Counted from the stretch's first letter, positions 44,427 to 53,560 are shown. The stretch: DNA of 64,000 nt from Hyphomonadaceae bacterium (GCA_024742355.1 JANSYM010000004.1:307183-371182); one strand, 5' to 3'. A program made the numbers and translations. Notes: generated by a model not told the origin, from the sequence alone.

Positions 44427-45035
44427 TCACAGGTTGATTGCGTATCGGAAGGCTGGGCGTTGTTCGATCCTGCCTATGTACGCTTTTAGGTTCGGCATCT
44501 CATCGCTCACCGCGCCGACGCGATTGCTCATGAAGCAAGCGTGTCCGAGCATGATATCTGCTGCTGAAAAGTCACCAATCAGATAGTCCTTGCCTTCCAG
44601 GGCCGCGTCGATCGGCGCCAATGCTTTTGAGAGCAGACGTTTGGCTTGTGCAAGCGCGTTCTGATCCTGCCGATCCGGAGGCAGAAGCAGCGTGTTGACG
44701 ACGATGATGTTAATCGGCGGCATCACCATCCCTTCGCAATAGTGAAACCATTGCAGGTAATCTGGATAGCTTGGCGAATTGACGGCTGGCTTCAAGCCGC
44801 CATTCTTGTGGCGTTCAAGCACGTACTCCACGATTGCCCCGGACTCGAAGATCGAAACGTCGCCATCATCCAAAACCGGCACGCGACCCAAAGGGTGTCG
44901 CGCGCGGTGGGCGTCCGACTTCAGATCTTTGGGATGAAAGTCCATGCGATTGAGCTCATAGGGCAGTTCCAGTTCTTCAAGCAGCCAGACAATTCGTCCG
45001 GCGCGAGAGTTTGGTGCGAAGTGCAGTTTCAACAT
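44427..45035 (-). CDS. Glutathione S-transferase
   Basis: A 202-residue cytosolic GST. The N-terminal thioredoxin-like domain has LHFAPNSRAGRIVWLLEEL with Ser/Arg at the glutathione site, GRVPVLDDGDVSIFESGAIV (cis-Pro and the E-S glutathione contact) and EYVLERH. The C-terminal helical domain has YLIGDFSAADIMLGHACF. ATG 45035 is chosen because GGAGG precedes it and the fold begins there; the open frame starts at 45131. It is divergent from the MDR reductase gene across a TGGC-N9-GCCA operator. It could conjugate or dehalogenate an electrophilic intermediate. Confidence 0.92.
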   Translation of the reverse strand: MLKLHFAPNSRAGRIVWLLEELELPYELNRMDFHPKDLKSDAHRARHPLGRVPVLDDGDVSIFESGAIVEYVLERHKNGGLKPAVNSPSYPDYLQWFHYCEGMVMPPINIIVVNTLLLPPDRQDQNALAQAKRLLSKALAPIDAALEGKDYLIGDFSAADIMLGHACFMSNRVGAVSDEMPNLKAYIGRIEQRPAFRYAINL

Positions 45036-45090
45036 GGCGAGAATTCCTCCCAGTCTCTCAAAAGATGTCTTGTCATAATCTTGTTTCTTA

Positions 45091-45117
45091 TGTAATGGCA
45101 AGCGAAATGCCAAAACA
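45091..45117. promoter_or_regulatory. TetR-type operator, site 1 (GST/MDR)
   Basis: TGTAATGGCAAGCGAAATGC, continuing CAAAACA, aligns over 27 bases without gaps to the perfect palindrome at 52494-52524. TGGC and GCCA are 13 bases apart start to start, as in the other copies. It lies 56 bases before the GST start and 35 bases before the reductase start, so it can serve both directions. Confidence 0.72.
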
Positions 45118-45151
45118 ATTGGCATGCTCAATTGGTCTCGGAGTCGCTGAA

Positions 45152-46156
45152 ATGGTCAAACAGGTTCGTCTCATTGACTATCCAGCTGGGCGAGCGGCCC
45201 GGGACTTTTGGTCCTTTTCCGGTGACGCGCTGCCGGCTCTGGACGAAAACCAAATTAAAGTTCGAATCGATTGGGTGTCTGTTGACCCCGGCATGTCCGG
45301 ATGGATCACTGACAAGCCGAGCTATATGCCGCCGGTGAAGCCGGGCGAAGTGATGCGCGCCTTTGGGGTGGGGGAGGTGGTCGAAACTCGATCCGAGCGT
45401 TTTAAAGTTGGAGATTGGGTCACCGGATTTCTCGGCCTGCAAACAGAGGCGATCTTTGCTGAAAAGGCCGTGCGGAAAATCGATGTTGGTCAGGTTCCGC
45501 CGCAGCTCTTCCTGTCTGGGCTCGGTATGACTGGGTACACCGCCTATTTCGGCATGATGGATATTGGTCAGCCGCAAGAAAGCGACACGGTTGTCGTCTC
45601 GGCAGCCTCGGGGGCGGTTGGCGGTATTGCAGCACAACTTGCGAAGCAGGCTGGGGCTCGGGTGGTCGGTATTGCTGGCGGACCGATCAAGTGTGCCTAT
45701 CTGACGGACGAACTCGGTCTTGATGCAGCCATTGACTACAAAGCAGGGAGTATCGGCGCGGCCCTCGATGCAGCGGTACCAGCCGGGATCGACTTATACT
45801 TCGACAATGTCGGCGGTGAGATCCTTGATGCTGTGCTTGATCGGATGAATTATCGCGGGCGCATCGTCGTCTGTGGCAGCATCTCGCAATATGGCGACTT
45901 TGCTGCTGCCCGGGGCCCAGCGGGCTATATGCGTGTGGTCACGCACAGCCTGAAAATGCAGGGCTTTACGATGCGCGATTATATGCATCGCGTGCCAGAG
46001 GCGTTTGAAACTCTGGCGCAAGGATACGCGAGCGGAAGTTTGAAATTCCGAGAGCACGTTCTGGAAGGCCTCGAAACCTTCCCAGACGCGTACGAGATGC
46101 TCTTCGACGGCAGAAATCACGGGAAGCTCTTGATCGACATACGCGGTGATCACTGA
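45152..46156 (+). CDS. NADP-dependent MDR oxidoreductase (leukotriene B4 dehydrogenase-like)
   Basis: The 334-residue enzyme is a zinc-free medium-chain reductase of the curcumin/prostaglandin reductase type. WVSVDPGMSGWI and FGVGEVVETRSERFKVGDWV belong to the catalytic domain. The nucleotide-binding motif is AASGAVGGIAAQLAKQAG (about residue 155), and YFDNVGGEILDAVLDRM and VVCGSISQYG are typical. It would reduce an alpha,beta-unsaturated carbonyl with NADPH. ATG 45152 starts the recognised core (MVKQVRLIDYP); the frame is open from 45011. It is the first gene of a rightward operon ending at 50222. Confidence 0.9.
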   Translation: MVKQVRLIDYPAGRAARDFWSFSGDALPALDENQIKVRIDWVSVDPGMSGWITDKPSYMPPVKPGEVMRAFGVGEVVETRSERFKVGDWVTGFLGLQTEAIFAEKAVRKIDVGQVPPQLFLSGLGMTGYTAYFGMMDIGQPQESDTVVVSAASGAVGGIAAQLAKQAGARVVGIAGGPIKCAYLTDELGLDAAIDYKAGSIGAALDAAVPAGIDLYFDNVGGEILDAVLDRMNYRGRIVVCGSISQYGDFAAARGPAGYMRVVTHSLKMQGFTMRDYMHRVPEAFETLAQGYASGSLKFREHVLEGLETFPDAYEMLFDGRNHGKLLIDIRGDH

Positions 46157-46186
46157 GGCGAGCACAGATTTAATCAGGAAGATACT

Positions 46187-47263
46187 ATGGCAACAGTCAC
46201 AGAGATATGGGTCAATCGAAAGAATTACCGCGAGACCAAAATTGTCGAGGCGTCAGCACAATCGCTCGCTGACAATCAGATTCGCGTCAAACTTGAGAAA
46301 TTCGGTCTGACCTCAAACAACGTCTCTTACGCCGTCAGCGGCGACATGATCGGATACTGGAAATACTATCCTGCAGAAGACCCATGGGGCAAAGTGCCGG
46401 TTTGGGGCATCGGCGAAGTCATCGAGTCGGGTTCGGACGAGATTGCTGTTGGCGAACGTCTCTACGGCTTCTTCCCAATGGCGAGTGAGATTATCCTCAC
46501 GCCTGGAAACGTGAAGTCTGGCGGCTTCATGGATGTCACGCCGCACCGCGTCGAACTCCCCGCGCTGTACAATCAGTATCGCCGGACGCAAGCGGATCCT
46601 GAATTTCTCCAGCAGATGGAGGCCGAACGCTGCCTCCTATTTCCGCTGTTTGTGACCTCGTTCGTTCTGTATGATTATCTTGTCGACAATGACTATTTCG
46701 GGGCTGACCAGGTCATCATTGGGTCAGTGTCTTCGAAAACAGGTTTCGGGCTTTCGGAGCTGCTCAAGCAGGAGGGAGTGAAGCGTGTTATTGGCATGAC
46801 GTCTGCCGGAAACCTGCCTTTCGTCGAATCTCTGAATTGTTGCGACCAGGCGTTCGTCTATGGAAACGAGAGCGATATCGATACGTCCCAACGAACGGCT
46901 TATGTCGATATGTCCGGCAATGCGAAACTGACCGAGACGCTGCACAATCTGCTCGGTGACAATATGGTCGAAAGTTGCATGGTTGGCGCGACCCATTGGG
47001 AAAACAGAGGGCGCGCGAAAGATCTGCCGGGCGCAAAGCCAACATTCTTCTTCGCGCCTGGGCAAATCGCCAAGCGTGATGCGGAATGGGGGCCTGGCGT
47101 CCTGTGGGACAAGGGAAGCGCCGCGGGCGCTGAGATTGCCAAGAAAATCTCAGACAAAATGAACATCGAGTCGGTCGCCGGCGCTGAAGCTGCGTCCGAT
47201 ATCTGGAAAGCAATGCTCGACAACCAGGTGTCGCCGAGCCGCGGCCTTCTCGTCTCAATTTAG
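46187..47263 (+). CDS. DUF2855 family protein
   Basis: A 358-residue protein of the DUF2855 family, distantly MDR-like. It has an N-terminal GroES-like part (KLEKFGLTSNNVSYAVSGD, VPVWGIGEVIESG, GERLYGFFPMASE) and a Rossmann-like part (VIIGSVSSKTGFGLSELL, AYVDMSGNAKLTETLHN). The family has no established reaction; its layout suggests NAD(P)-dependent redox chemistry. It follows the MDR reductase by 30 bases, so the two may act in sequence. The conserved family features and length are normal. Cytosolic. Confidence 0.85.
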   Translation: MATVTEIWVNRKNYRETKIVEASAQSLADNQIRVKLEKFGLTSNNVSYAVSGDMIGYWKYYPAEDPWGKVPVWGIGEVIESGSDEIAVGERLYGFFPMASEIILTPGNVKSGGFMDVTPHRVELPALYNQYRRTQADPEFLQQMEAERCLLFPLFVTSFVLYDYLVDNDYFGADQVIIGSVSSKTGFGLSELLKQEGVKRVIGMTSAGNLPFVESLNCCDQAFVYGNESDIDTSQRTAYVDMSGNAKLTETLHNLLGDNMVESCMVGATHWENRGRAKDLPGAKPTFFFAPGQIAKRDAEWGPGVLWDKGSAAGAEIAKKISDKMNIESVAGAEAASDIWKAMLDNQVSPSRGLLVSI

Positions 47264-47278
47264 CAAAAGAGTAAGCGC

Positions 47279-47599
47279 ATGAAACTGTTCAAATCATCAC
47301 TCATGGCGGTCGCCCTGGGATACGTTCTCGCACTCTCTGGCACCGTATCGGCTCAGGAAAATGACGACCGTGTCGTCGTTGCGGAGGCAAATTTCGAGGC
47401 TGCGGACGCGGATGGAGATGGCGCACTGGATCGAGACGAGTTCAAAGCGTTCATCAATGCAAATGCTGAAAGCAATCTCGGGCGCGCCAAGCAAATTCGT
47501 CGATTTAGAGCCTACGGACGCGCCTTTTCCCGGCTCGACGCGGACGGGAGTAAATCCGTGACCTGGGAAGAAATCCAGATCGCCCAATCGGGCGAGTAA
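47279..47599 (+). CDS. Secreted EF-hand protein
   Basis: A 106-residue protein with a signal peptide (MKLFKSSLMAVALGYVLALS, cleavage near VSAQEN) and two EF-hand loops, DADGDGALDRDEF (about residues 39-51) and DADGSKSVTWEEI (about 88-100). Both have the calcium ligands at positions 1, 3, 5 and 12. It is probably a periplasmic calcium-binding protein. It lies between the DUF2855 and PfpI-like genes in the same operon, upstream of a sulfatase that needs calcium; a calcium-related link is only a suggestion. Confidence 0.85.
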   Translation: MKLFKSSLMAVALGYVLALSGTVSAQENDDRVVVAEANFEAADADGDGALDRDEFKAFINANAESNLGRAKQIRRFRAYGRAFSRLDADGSKSVTWEEIQIAQSGE

Positions 47600-47625
47600 C
47601 GGCGAATGGGATTCAGGAGCGAAAC

Positions 47626-48477
47626 ATGTTGATGAAAATCTTGAAATACGGCGCGATTGGTCTGGTTCTTCTGCTGGTGATTGGCCGCCTGGTCCTGCCG
47701 CATTTGCTGACCGGTCTGGGATTGCACCCGCACTATGACGTTCCAGCCATGGACCTGTCGGGAAAACGTGCGCTGATCGTCACCACGAGTCAGGACACAC
47801 TGGGTGAGAGCGGGAAGGCGACGGGCGTTTTCGCCTCGGAGATGACGGCGCCTTATTACGCGTTCGTCGACTCCGGGATGGACGTCGACATTGCCAGCAT
47901 TCGAGGTGGCCAAATCCCGATTGAGCCGCAATCCTTAAAATGGCCAATCGCGTCGACTGCGGACAAACGTTATCTGAAAGACCCACTGTTCCAATCTAAA
48001 GTGACGCGTTCCTATCAGATCGATCAGGTGGACACGACAGACTACGATATAGTGTTTCTCGCCGGTGGTTGGGGGGCAGCTTACGATTTTGGCCAGTCCG
48101 CGGAGCTCGGTGAGAAAGTGGCTATCGCCTATTCGAACGATGCGGTCGTCGGAGGCGTCTGTCATGGCCCTCTGGGGTTCTTGCAAGCTTACGATGAGAA
48201 TGGCCAGTTGATCGTGGAAGGGCGCCGTATATCTGCGGTGACTGACAAACAGATCACGGAGCTCGGTATCACGCACACGCCAATGCACCCGGAGCGTGAT
48301 CTGCGCGCAGCTGGGGTGGTGTTCGAGGCAGAGTCAAAGTTCCGCGATCTGTTCGCCAACACGGTTGTCGTTGATGGCCGCATCGTTACCGGCCAGAATC
48401 AAAACAGCGCAACCGAGACCGCCGTGAAGATGATGCAAGTTCTGCTCGAGGATGAAAGCGGCGAGACGATCTCATGA
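47626..48477 (+). CDS. DJ-1/PfpI-family protein with N-terminal membrane anchor
   Basis: A 283-residue protein with an N-terminal hydrophobic helix (about residues 9-28) followed by a glutamine-amidotransferase-like DJ-1/PfpI domain. The nucleophile elbow is GGVCHGPLGFL (Cys about residue 180), preceded by DYDIVFLAGGWGAAYDF. Family members are chaperones, proteases, glyoxalases or isonitrile hydratases; the activity here is unknown. The helix suggests inner-membrane attachment with a periplasmic domain. The stop overlaps the sulfatase start (ATGA), so it belongs to the reductase-sulfatase operon. Confidence 0.87.
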   Translation: MLMKILKYGAIGLVLLLVIGRLVLPHLLTGLGLHPHYDVPAMDLSGKRALIVTTSQDTLGESGKATGVFASEMTAPYYAFVDSGMDVDIASIRGGQIPIEPQSLKWPIASTADKRYLKDPLFQSKVTRSYQIDQVDTTDYDIVFLAGGWGAAYDFGQSAELGEKVAIAYSNDAVVGGVCHGPLGFLQAYDENGQLIVEGRRISAVTDKQITELGITHTPMHPERDLRAAGVVFEAESKFRDLFANTVVVDGRIVTGQNQNSATETAVKMMQVLLEDESGETIS

Positions 48478-50222
48478 TGCGGTGGTGCCTCGCGGCCTGC
48501 CTCGCCTTTGCCGGTTTGGCGGCTCAGGCGCAGACACGGCCGAACATCGTCGTGGTGCTCGTGGACGATGCCGCCTTGATGGATTTTGGCGCCTTTGGCG
48601 GCGAGGCGCATACGCCAAACATTGATGAGCTGGCCGCGCGCGGCACACTGTTCCGCCAGCATCGTGCGACACCTTTCTGCGCGCCGTCGCGGGCCATGCT
48701 CCTAACGGGCATGGACAACCACCTCGCCGGGCTCGGCACCATTCGCGAAGTCCTGCCACCGGAACATCGCGACCAGCCAGGCTATACGATGGCCCTGGAA
48801 CCTGGCGTAGAAACCGTCGCCACCAAGCTAAAACGCGCTGGCTACCGCACATACATGACTGGCAAGTGGCATCTCGGGCATGGCGAGGGGCAGTTGCCGA
48901 TCGATCATGGGTTCGACCGCTCTTTCATTCTCGATGCGTCGGGGGCGGATCATTGGGAAAACAAACCCTACATGCCGTACTACCGCGATGCGCCTTGGTT
49001 CGAAGGGCGCGAGAAGGCGGAATTACCGGAAGACTTCTACTCCTCCACCTTCATCGCTGACCAGATGCAGGCCTATCTGGAACAGGATGCAGATTCAGCC
49101 GAACCGTTCTTCGCTTATGTTGCTTTCTTGGCCGTCCATATCCCGGTTCAAGCGCCTCGCGAATATACCGAGAAATATGTCGAGACCTACGCGGCAGGCT
49201 GGAACGCGATCCGCGAGCAACGTTGGCAGCGTGCGCAGGACTTAGGGCTAATCCGCGAAGGCGCGCCGCTTGCTCCGCAGCCCGAAACCATCCCGCGATG
49301 GCAACACCTCAGTCCGGAAGAGCAGCGTTTCGCCGCTAAGAGCATGGCGGTAAATGCCGGCGCGCTCGAAGCGATGGACTCTGAGCTCGGGGGCTTGATC
49401 GATTATGTCAAATCCATTGGCGAGTATGAGAACACGATCTTCGTCGTGACATCCGACAATGGACCAGAAGCTGGTGACCCCTGGGGTGGTAGCGGGCAGT
49501 TTTGGTTCGAGATGCAGGGCTATTCGCGCGACTATGAAACGCTCGGCGAAAAGGGCAGCTATGTCGCTCTGGGGCCAGGCGGTGCCAGCGCCAATGCCGG
49601 GCCGTCGCACTTGTTCAAGTTCCACGCCGCCGAAGGGGGATTGCGTGTGCCGATGCTGATGGCCGGACCGGGCATTGAAGCCGGTATGACCATTGATAGT
49701 CTGTCAGTGATGACCGACATCGCGCCCACCTTGCTCGACTTGGTGGGTGCCGAACACGATCATCCGGATGCCAGTCCAATGACGGGGCGTACGCTCCAGC
49801 CAGTTCTGTCCGGTGGAGCCGAGCAGGTCTATGCAGACACCGATGCGGTCGGTTTCGAAACGTCAGGCCAGGCCGCGCTGTATAAAGGGCAATACAAGCT
49901 CGTCCGAAACATCGCTCCGCACGGCGATGGCATCTGGCGCGTGTTTGATATTGTCGAAGACCCGGGTGAGACGATGGACCTGGCGCCCGAGCGCCCGGAA
50001 CTGCTGGCGGACCTGATGCACGCGTATCGCGTCTATGCGAACGAGGTCGGCATCCTCGAGCTGCCTGAAGGCTATCAAGTCGAACGGGCGATTGGGCGCA
50101 ATGTCGTCGGCAAGCTTTGGCAATATTATTGGGGGTGGGTTGTCCTGGGCCTGCTTCTGATGCTGGCCGCAATCACGGGCGTGATGATCGGGGCGCGAAC
50201 ACTTTGGCGGCGTTTGAACTGA
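48474..50222 (+). CDS. Arylsulfatase (type I, formylglycine)
   Basis: A 582-residue sulfatase. A signal peptide (cleavage near AAQAQT) precedes NIVVVLVDDAALMDFGAFGG with the metal-binding Asp pair. The modification motif CAPSRAMLLTGMD (C-x-P-S-R) is near residue 64, and TGKWHLGHGEG and VVTSDNGPEAGDPWG supply further active-site residues. A transmembrane helix near the C-terminus (WVVLGLLLMLAAITGVMIG) would anchor it to the inner membrane facing the periplasm, unlike most soluble arylsulfatases. It requires a formylglycine-generating enzyme, not encoded here. Last gene of the 45152-50222 operon. Confidence 0.93.
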   Translation: MMRWCLAACLAFAGLAAQAQTRPNIVVVLVDDAALMDFGAFGGEAHTPNIDELAARGTLFRQHRATPFCAPSRAMLLTGMDNHLAGLGTIREVLPPEHRDQPGYTMALEPGVETVATKLKRAGYRTYMTGKWHLGHGEGQLPIDHGFDRSFILDASGADHWENKPYMPYYRDAPWFEGREKAELPEDFYSSTFIADQMQAYLEQDADSAEPFFAYVAFLAVHIPVQAPREYTEKYVETYAAGWNAIREQRWQRAQDLGLIREGAPLAPQPETIPRWQHLSPEEQRFAAKSMAVNAGALEAMDSELGGLIDYVKSIGEYENTIFVVTSDNGPEAGDPWGGSGQFWFEMQGYSRDYETLGEKGSYVALGPGGASANAGPSHLFKFHAAEGGLRVPMLMAGPGIEAGMTIDSLSVMTDIAPTLLDLVGAEHDHPDASPMTGRTLQPVLSGGAEQVYADTDAVGFETSGQAALYKGQYKLVRNIAPHGDGIWRVFDIVEDPGETMDLAPERPELLADLMHAYRVYANEVGILELPEGYQVERAIGRNVVGKLWQYYWGWVVLGLLLMLAAITGVMIGARTLWRRLN

Positions 50223-50226
50223 CCCG

Positions 50227-51366
50227 TTAGGCCCAGCCTTCCAAATGATTTTCGCGGATCACGCGCCGGCTCGTTTTCAAGCGAAGAATAGGAGCGAGAT
50301 TCGTTTCCTCGAACAGAGCCTCGATCTCGGCCTTATCTGACGCGTCCAGTGCTTCGAAGGCGTCCGTGAGACGTTGCAAGAGGTAGAACCGATAGGGCAT
50401 CACGGCCGTACGAATGGTGTGCCCGCGCCAGTCAAAAGTCGCCATGCCAATCCCACGCCCGAGTGCGCCAGGCTTAAGTTGCGGTGCGTCTTGCTCCGCC
50501 AGCCACTCATTCGCGAACTCGATATGGGCGGTGATTTCGGGCAGGTAATCTTCCGCGATAAACCGCATCAATGCCTTGAGTGTGTCCGGAATGGCTTCGA
50601 AGGTGTAGAGGCCCTGGCCCGCCTTCAACGCCGCTTCATCGTGAACCCTTTCGGGCATGTTCATGCGTTCCGTCCAGCGGAACACACGCGGTGCCGTCGT
50701 TTGCATAAGGTGCAAAGGTTTGGGGTCCCGCGCCAAGTGCGCGTAGAGAGGACTAAACAGGCCATAATCGCCAAGCGTGGGGGCGCCGCCAAATAGATAA
50801 GGGCGTTCTTCCAGGTGAGCATTGAAGAGCGAGAGAAGCTCAACGTAACTCGCTTCAATTGTCTCAAAAGTGTCGGGCGTCACGCCGAACGCCACCGCTG
50901 CCTTTCGCATGCGCCCACTCGCGTGCAGGAAGACCGGTTCGCGCTCTTCTGTTGTCAGACCGTCAGGCAGGACGTCCTCGAAAGCCATGCGCAGGAATTT
51001 GAGATTGGTCTCGTCGAAATTCCATCGATAATGCATCGCCGCGCGCAGGATGCCTTCGCCGCCAAATAGCTCGAAAAGATGTGCAAGCACCCGCAGCTTT
51101 GGATCATCGGGATAGATAGACGATTGCGAGAAGCCTTGGCTTTCAAAATGGTCGAGAATGTCGGTGCCGTCCTGAACATAATCGCCATTGGGTGTTTCGA
51201 TGACCGGAACGATCCAGCGGCCGACCGCTTTTGCCACCACGGTGTTGAAGTGCTCTCCGCCAGCCTTCACTTCGCGGAACGGAACGTGATTGCGGCGCAT
51301 GTAAGCGCGCACTTTGCCCGTGTAGAGCGAGGCCGCCATTCCGTAGAGTGTATATTGATCAGTCAT
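50227..51366 (-). CDS. Glutathione S-transferase family protein, long form
   Basis: The 379-residue protein has an N-terminal GST thioredoxin domain (YGMAASLYTGKVRAYMRRNH, then RWIVPVIETPNGDYVQDGTD with cis-Pro). A long C-terminal helical region follows with PYLFGGAPTLGDYGLFSPLY. It is much longer than the 200-residue norm because of about 130 extra C-terminal residues ending in KTSRRVIRENHLEGWA. It could act as a glutathione-dependent lyase, isomerase or dehalogenase. It is the last gene of a three-gene leftward operon from 52467 and ends tail to tail with the sulfatase gene, 4 bases apart. Confidence 0.85.
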   Translation of the reverse strand: MTDQYTLYGMAASLYTGKVRAYMRRNHVPFREVKAGGEHFNTVVAKAVGRWIVPVIETPNGDYVQDGTDILDHFESQGFSQSSIYPDDPKLRVLAHLFELFGGEGILRAAMHYRWNFDETNLKFLRMAFEDVLPDGLTTEEREPVFLHASGRMRKAAVAFGVTPDTFETIEASYVELLSLFNAHLEERPYLFGGAPTLGDYGLFSPLYAHLARDPKPLHLMQTTAPRVFRWTERMNMPERVHDEAALKAGQGLYTFEAIPDTLKALMRFIAEDYLPEITAHIEFANEWLAEQDAPQLKPGALGRGIGMATFDWRGHTIRTAVMPYRFYLLQRLTDAFEALDASDKAEIEALFEETNLAPILRLKTSRRVIRENHLEGWA

Positions 51367-51373
51367 GATAATC

Positions 51374-51994
51374 CTAAGTGTGGGGAAGTACTACGGGACC
51401 CTGGAAGCTGCGAGGGTTCTTGCCCCAGTTCCAGATGAAGCAGCGCGTGGGTGACGGCAGTTCGACGACCCAAGGCTGGTCGAGAGTGACCTGTGATAAC
51501 GCGCCGCCGCGAGGCAAGACCAGCTTGTGATCATTCTCAGCCGTGCCGATAAGTTCAACAAAGCACTCGTCGCCAATCGTCATGATGGTCACAGAGCGTC
51601 CCCTTTGAAAGCCAACCGTATGCGCTTTGGTGATCATGATTTCCATGGCTGCATCGGGTTGAGATCGGGGCTTTGGTTTTCCGGCTATCGCGATTTGAAG
51701 AAACTGATGCCCGGAAATGGTTTTTTCTTCTAGCGGAGCACCCTGTGCGCTGGGCGAGTGCCGAAATGCGGTTGCATCCGGACTTACTAATCCCATGGAT
51801 GCTTTGACAAAAGGCGCCTCGGGGGCAAGCTTTTCCCAGTCTTCAATCGGGATCGTCGATTTGGTGCCCCAGACCTGCTGAGTTTGAGTGTTCACGACTT
51901 CCATGAACAAGCCACGTCCGCCCGAGAGCTGTCGCCCGCTATCAGGCGTGGCTTTTTGCATAAGCTCTTCTAGCGACGGTGCGAGCTTATTCAT
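51374..51994 (-). CDS. Uncharacterised soluble protein in GST operon
   Basis: A 206-residue protein I do not recognise. It has no signal peptide or membrane helix. Notable segments are GRGLFMEVVNTQTQQVWGTK, PFVKASMGLVSPDATAFRHS, MITKAHTVGFQRGRSVTIMT and a C-terminal RCFIWNWGKNPRSFQGP. The composition is that of a globular, mostly beta protein. It starts in an ATGA overlap with the membrane-protein gene upstream and ends 7 bases before the GST gene, so it is made with both. Its conservation with the operon suggests an enzyme or binding role in the same pathway. Confidence 0.75.
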   Translation of the reverse strand: MNKLAPSLEELMQKATPDSGRQLSGGRGLFMEVVNTQTQQVWGTKSTIPIEDWEKLAPEAPFVKASMGLVSPDATAFRHSPSAQGAPLEEKTISGHQFLQIAIAGKPKPRSQPDAAMEIMITKAHTVGFQRGRSVTIMTIGDECFVELIGTAENDHKLVLPRGGALSQVTLDQPWVVELPSPTRCFIWNWGKNPRSFQGPVVLPHT

Positions 51995-52467
51995 ATTGTC
52001 TCTCCGTTCTTCTGTTTCGCGGGAATGAGGCTGAGGACGAGCATTACCAGTGCGATTGCGAGGAAAGGCAAACTGGAAGCGGCGCCGGGCGAGGTCTCGA
52101 GCGTCACTGTGGGCTTGAAGTGTGCCACGGCCATGCGACCGCTCCACTCCAAAACGAAGACAAGATAAAAAAGTGGAATCAGCGACCTGTAGCGAACCAG
52201 CACGAGTAGGAATAATCCCGCGAGCAAGAGCTGGGATAAGCCCCATTGGCCGAATATGGCGATGACGTTCGCGGCGGCGGCGTCTGAAAAACTGTCCAGG
52301 GGAATGGTCGCGATACTCTGCGCGCCGCCGTCCGGGGCGGCGAGATGTACACAGCTGCGGAAAATGAGCATCAGCGTGAGCGGGATGAACACGTAAAGCG
52401 CGATCTTCTGCCCCGGAAACCTATTGGTGATGTGCTTTGGAAAGAGCGTTTTCAATACCTGCATCAT
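51991..52467 (-). CDS. Small integral membrane protein
   Basis: A 158-residue inner-membrane protein with four predicted helices: IALYVFIPLTLMLIFRSCVH, the GLSQLLLAGLFLLVLVRY segment, LIPLFYLVFVLEWSGRMAVA and LPFLAIALVMLVLSLIP. The family is unrecognised. ATG 52467 is preceded by GGGAG; the longer frame to 52623 would cover the operator. It is the first gene of the leftward operon (membrane protein, unknown protein, GST) and is divergent from the haloalkane dehalogenase-type gene across the perfect operator palindrome. Confidence 0.8.
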   Translation of the reverse strand: MMQVLKTLFPKHITNRFPGQKIALYVFIPLTLMLIFRSCVHLAAPDGGAQSIATIPLDSFSDAAAANVIAIFGQWGLSQLLLAGLFLLVLVRYRSLIPLFYLVFVLEWSGRMAVAHFKPTVTLETSPGAASSLPFLAIALVMLVLSLIPAKQKNGETI

Positions 52468-52493
52468 TCTTTTCGACTCCCGCAATTTTTCGC

Positions 52494-52524
52494 CTTGTAA
52501 TGGCATGTTATATGCCATTACAAG
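52494..52524. promoter_or_regulatory. TetR-type operator, site 2 (perfect palindrome)
   Basis: CTTGTAATGGCAT (52494-52506) and ATGCCATTACAAG (52512-52524) are perfect 13-base arms around GTTAT. It lies 27 bases before the membrane-protein start and 39 bases before the dehalogenase-type start, overlapping where both promoters should be. Related sites are at 45091, 60566 and, weaker, 62080. The length and symmetry suit a TetR-family dimer. Confidence 0.8.
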
Positions 52525-52562
52525 AGTTGGTGTACAAGGAAATTCGATGGAGCAAGTTTGAT

Positions 52563-53504
52563 ATGAAAGTGCTGAGAACTCCCGAGGAGCGTTTTCATGA
52601 TCTGGAGGGGTATCCGTTCGCACCCAACTATGTTGACGTTCCTGACCAGGAAGGCGGGTCCCTGCGGATGCACTATGTCGATGAAGGACCGCGCGATGGG
52701 CAGCCGGTAGTGATGATCCACGGCAATCCGACCTGGTCCTACATGTGGCGGTCGCTCATTCCTGTTTTGGCTGAAGCGGGTTACCGCGCCATTGCCGTCG
52801 ACATGATCGGCATGGGGCGGTCTGACAAGCCAGCCTCATTGGATGACTATACAATCGCGCGGCACGAAGCCTGGCTCAAGGCGGGGTTGATCGATGGGCT
52901 TGGGCTGACAAATGCGCATTTCATTCTGCACGACTGGGGCGGGATTGTCGGCCTGCGCGTGGTTGCGAACAATCAGGAACACGTCGCCAGCGTGATCTAT
53001 TCCAATACCGGTTTCCCGACCTGGGAACCTGGAAAAGAGATCAAGGAAATGATCCGCCCCGGGACCGAAGTCCTGCGACCATTTCAGGAAATGGTGCGGC
53101 AAACCGAAGAGTGGCCACACTGGGAACAAGTCGCTGCGATCGTGCTGTCCGACATGACGGACTCTGTCAAAGCCGGCTTTGCGGCACCGTGCCCGGATCC
53201 GTCTTACGTAGTCGGTAATCGCAAGTTCGCGCTGATGCTGCCGACGCAGAACGACAATCCGATGCTTGAGGACAATTGGCGGGCATTGGAGAAGATGAAA
53301 TCGTTCGAGAAACCGTTTCTGTGTCTCTATTCGGATAAGGATATTGTGGCGCCGAATGGGCATAAGTCTGTGCATCCTTTCATTCCAGGTGCCCAGGCGT
53401 ATGACCCGATCATTCTAGAAGGTGGTAGCCACTTCTTATTGGAGGACATTCCAGAATTGTATGGCGAAACGGTGCTTGCTCATTTGTCAGCGTTGAAGTC
53501 CTAA
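52563..53504 (+). CDS. Haloalkane dehalogenase (HLD-I type)
   Basis: The 313-residue alpha/beta hydrolase matches subfamily-I haloalkane dehalogenases. The N-terminus MKVLRTPEERFHDLEGYPFA is like that of DhlA. HGNPTWSYMWRSL is the oxyanion/halide loop, HDWGGIVGLRV carries the nucleophilic Asp with the adjacent halide-binding Trp, LYSDKDIVAP the acid and GGSHFLLEDIPE the base His. It would hydrolyse a carbon-halogen bond to an alcohol in the cytosol, although some homologues of this sequence type act on other esters or epoxides. ATG 52563 follows GGAGCAAG; the open frame begins at 52437 but would include the operator. First gene of a two-gene rightward operon. Confidence 0.87.
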   Translation: MKVLRTPEERFHDLEGYPFAPNYVDVPDQEGGSLRMHYVDEGPRDGQPVVMIHGNPTWSYMWRSLIPVLAEAGYRAIAVDMIGMGRSDKPASLDDYTIARHEAWLKAGLIDGLGLTNAHFILHDWGGIVGLRVVANNQEHVASVIYSNTGFPTWEPGKEIKEMIRPGTEVLRPFQEMVRQTEEWPHWEQVAAIVLSDMTDSVKAGFAAPCPDPSYVVGNRKFALMLPTQNDNPMLEDNWRALEKMKSFEKPFLCLYSDKDIVAPNGHKSVHPFIPGAQAYDPIILEGGSHFLLEDIPELYGETVLAHLSALKS

Positions 53505-53560
53505 TTCGACGGTTCAGTCGGCGGTGAAATTTTACAGCTCTCAAAGAACAGGGACCCATC

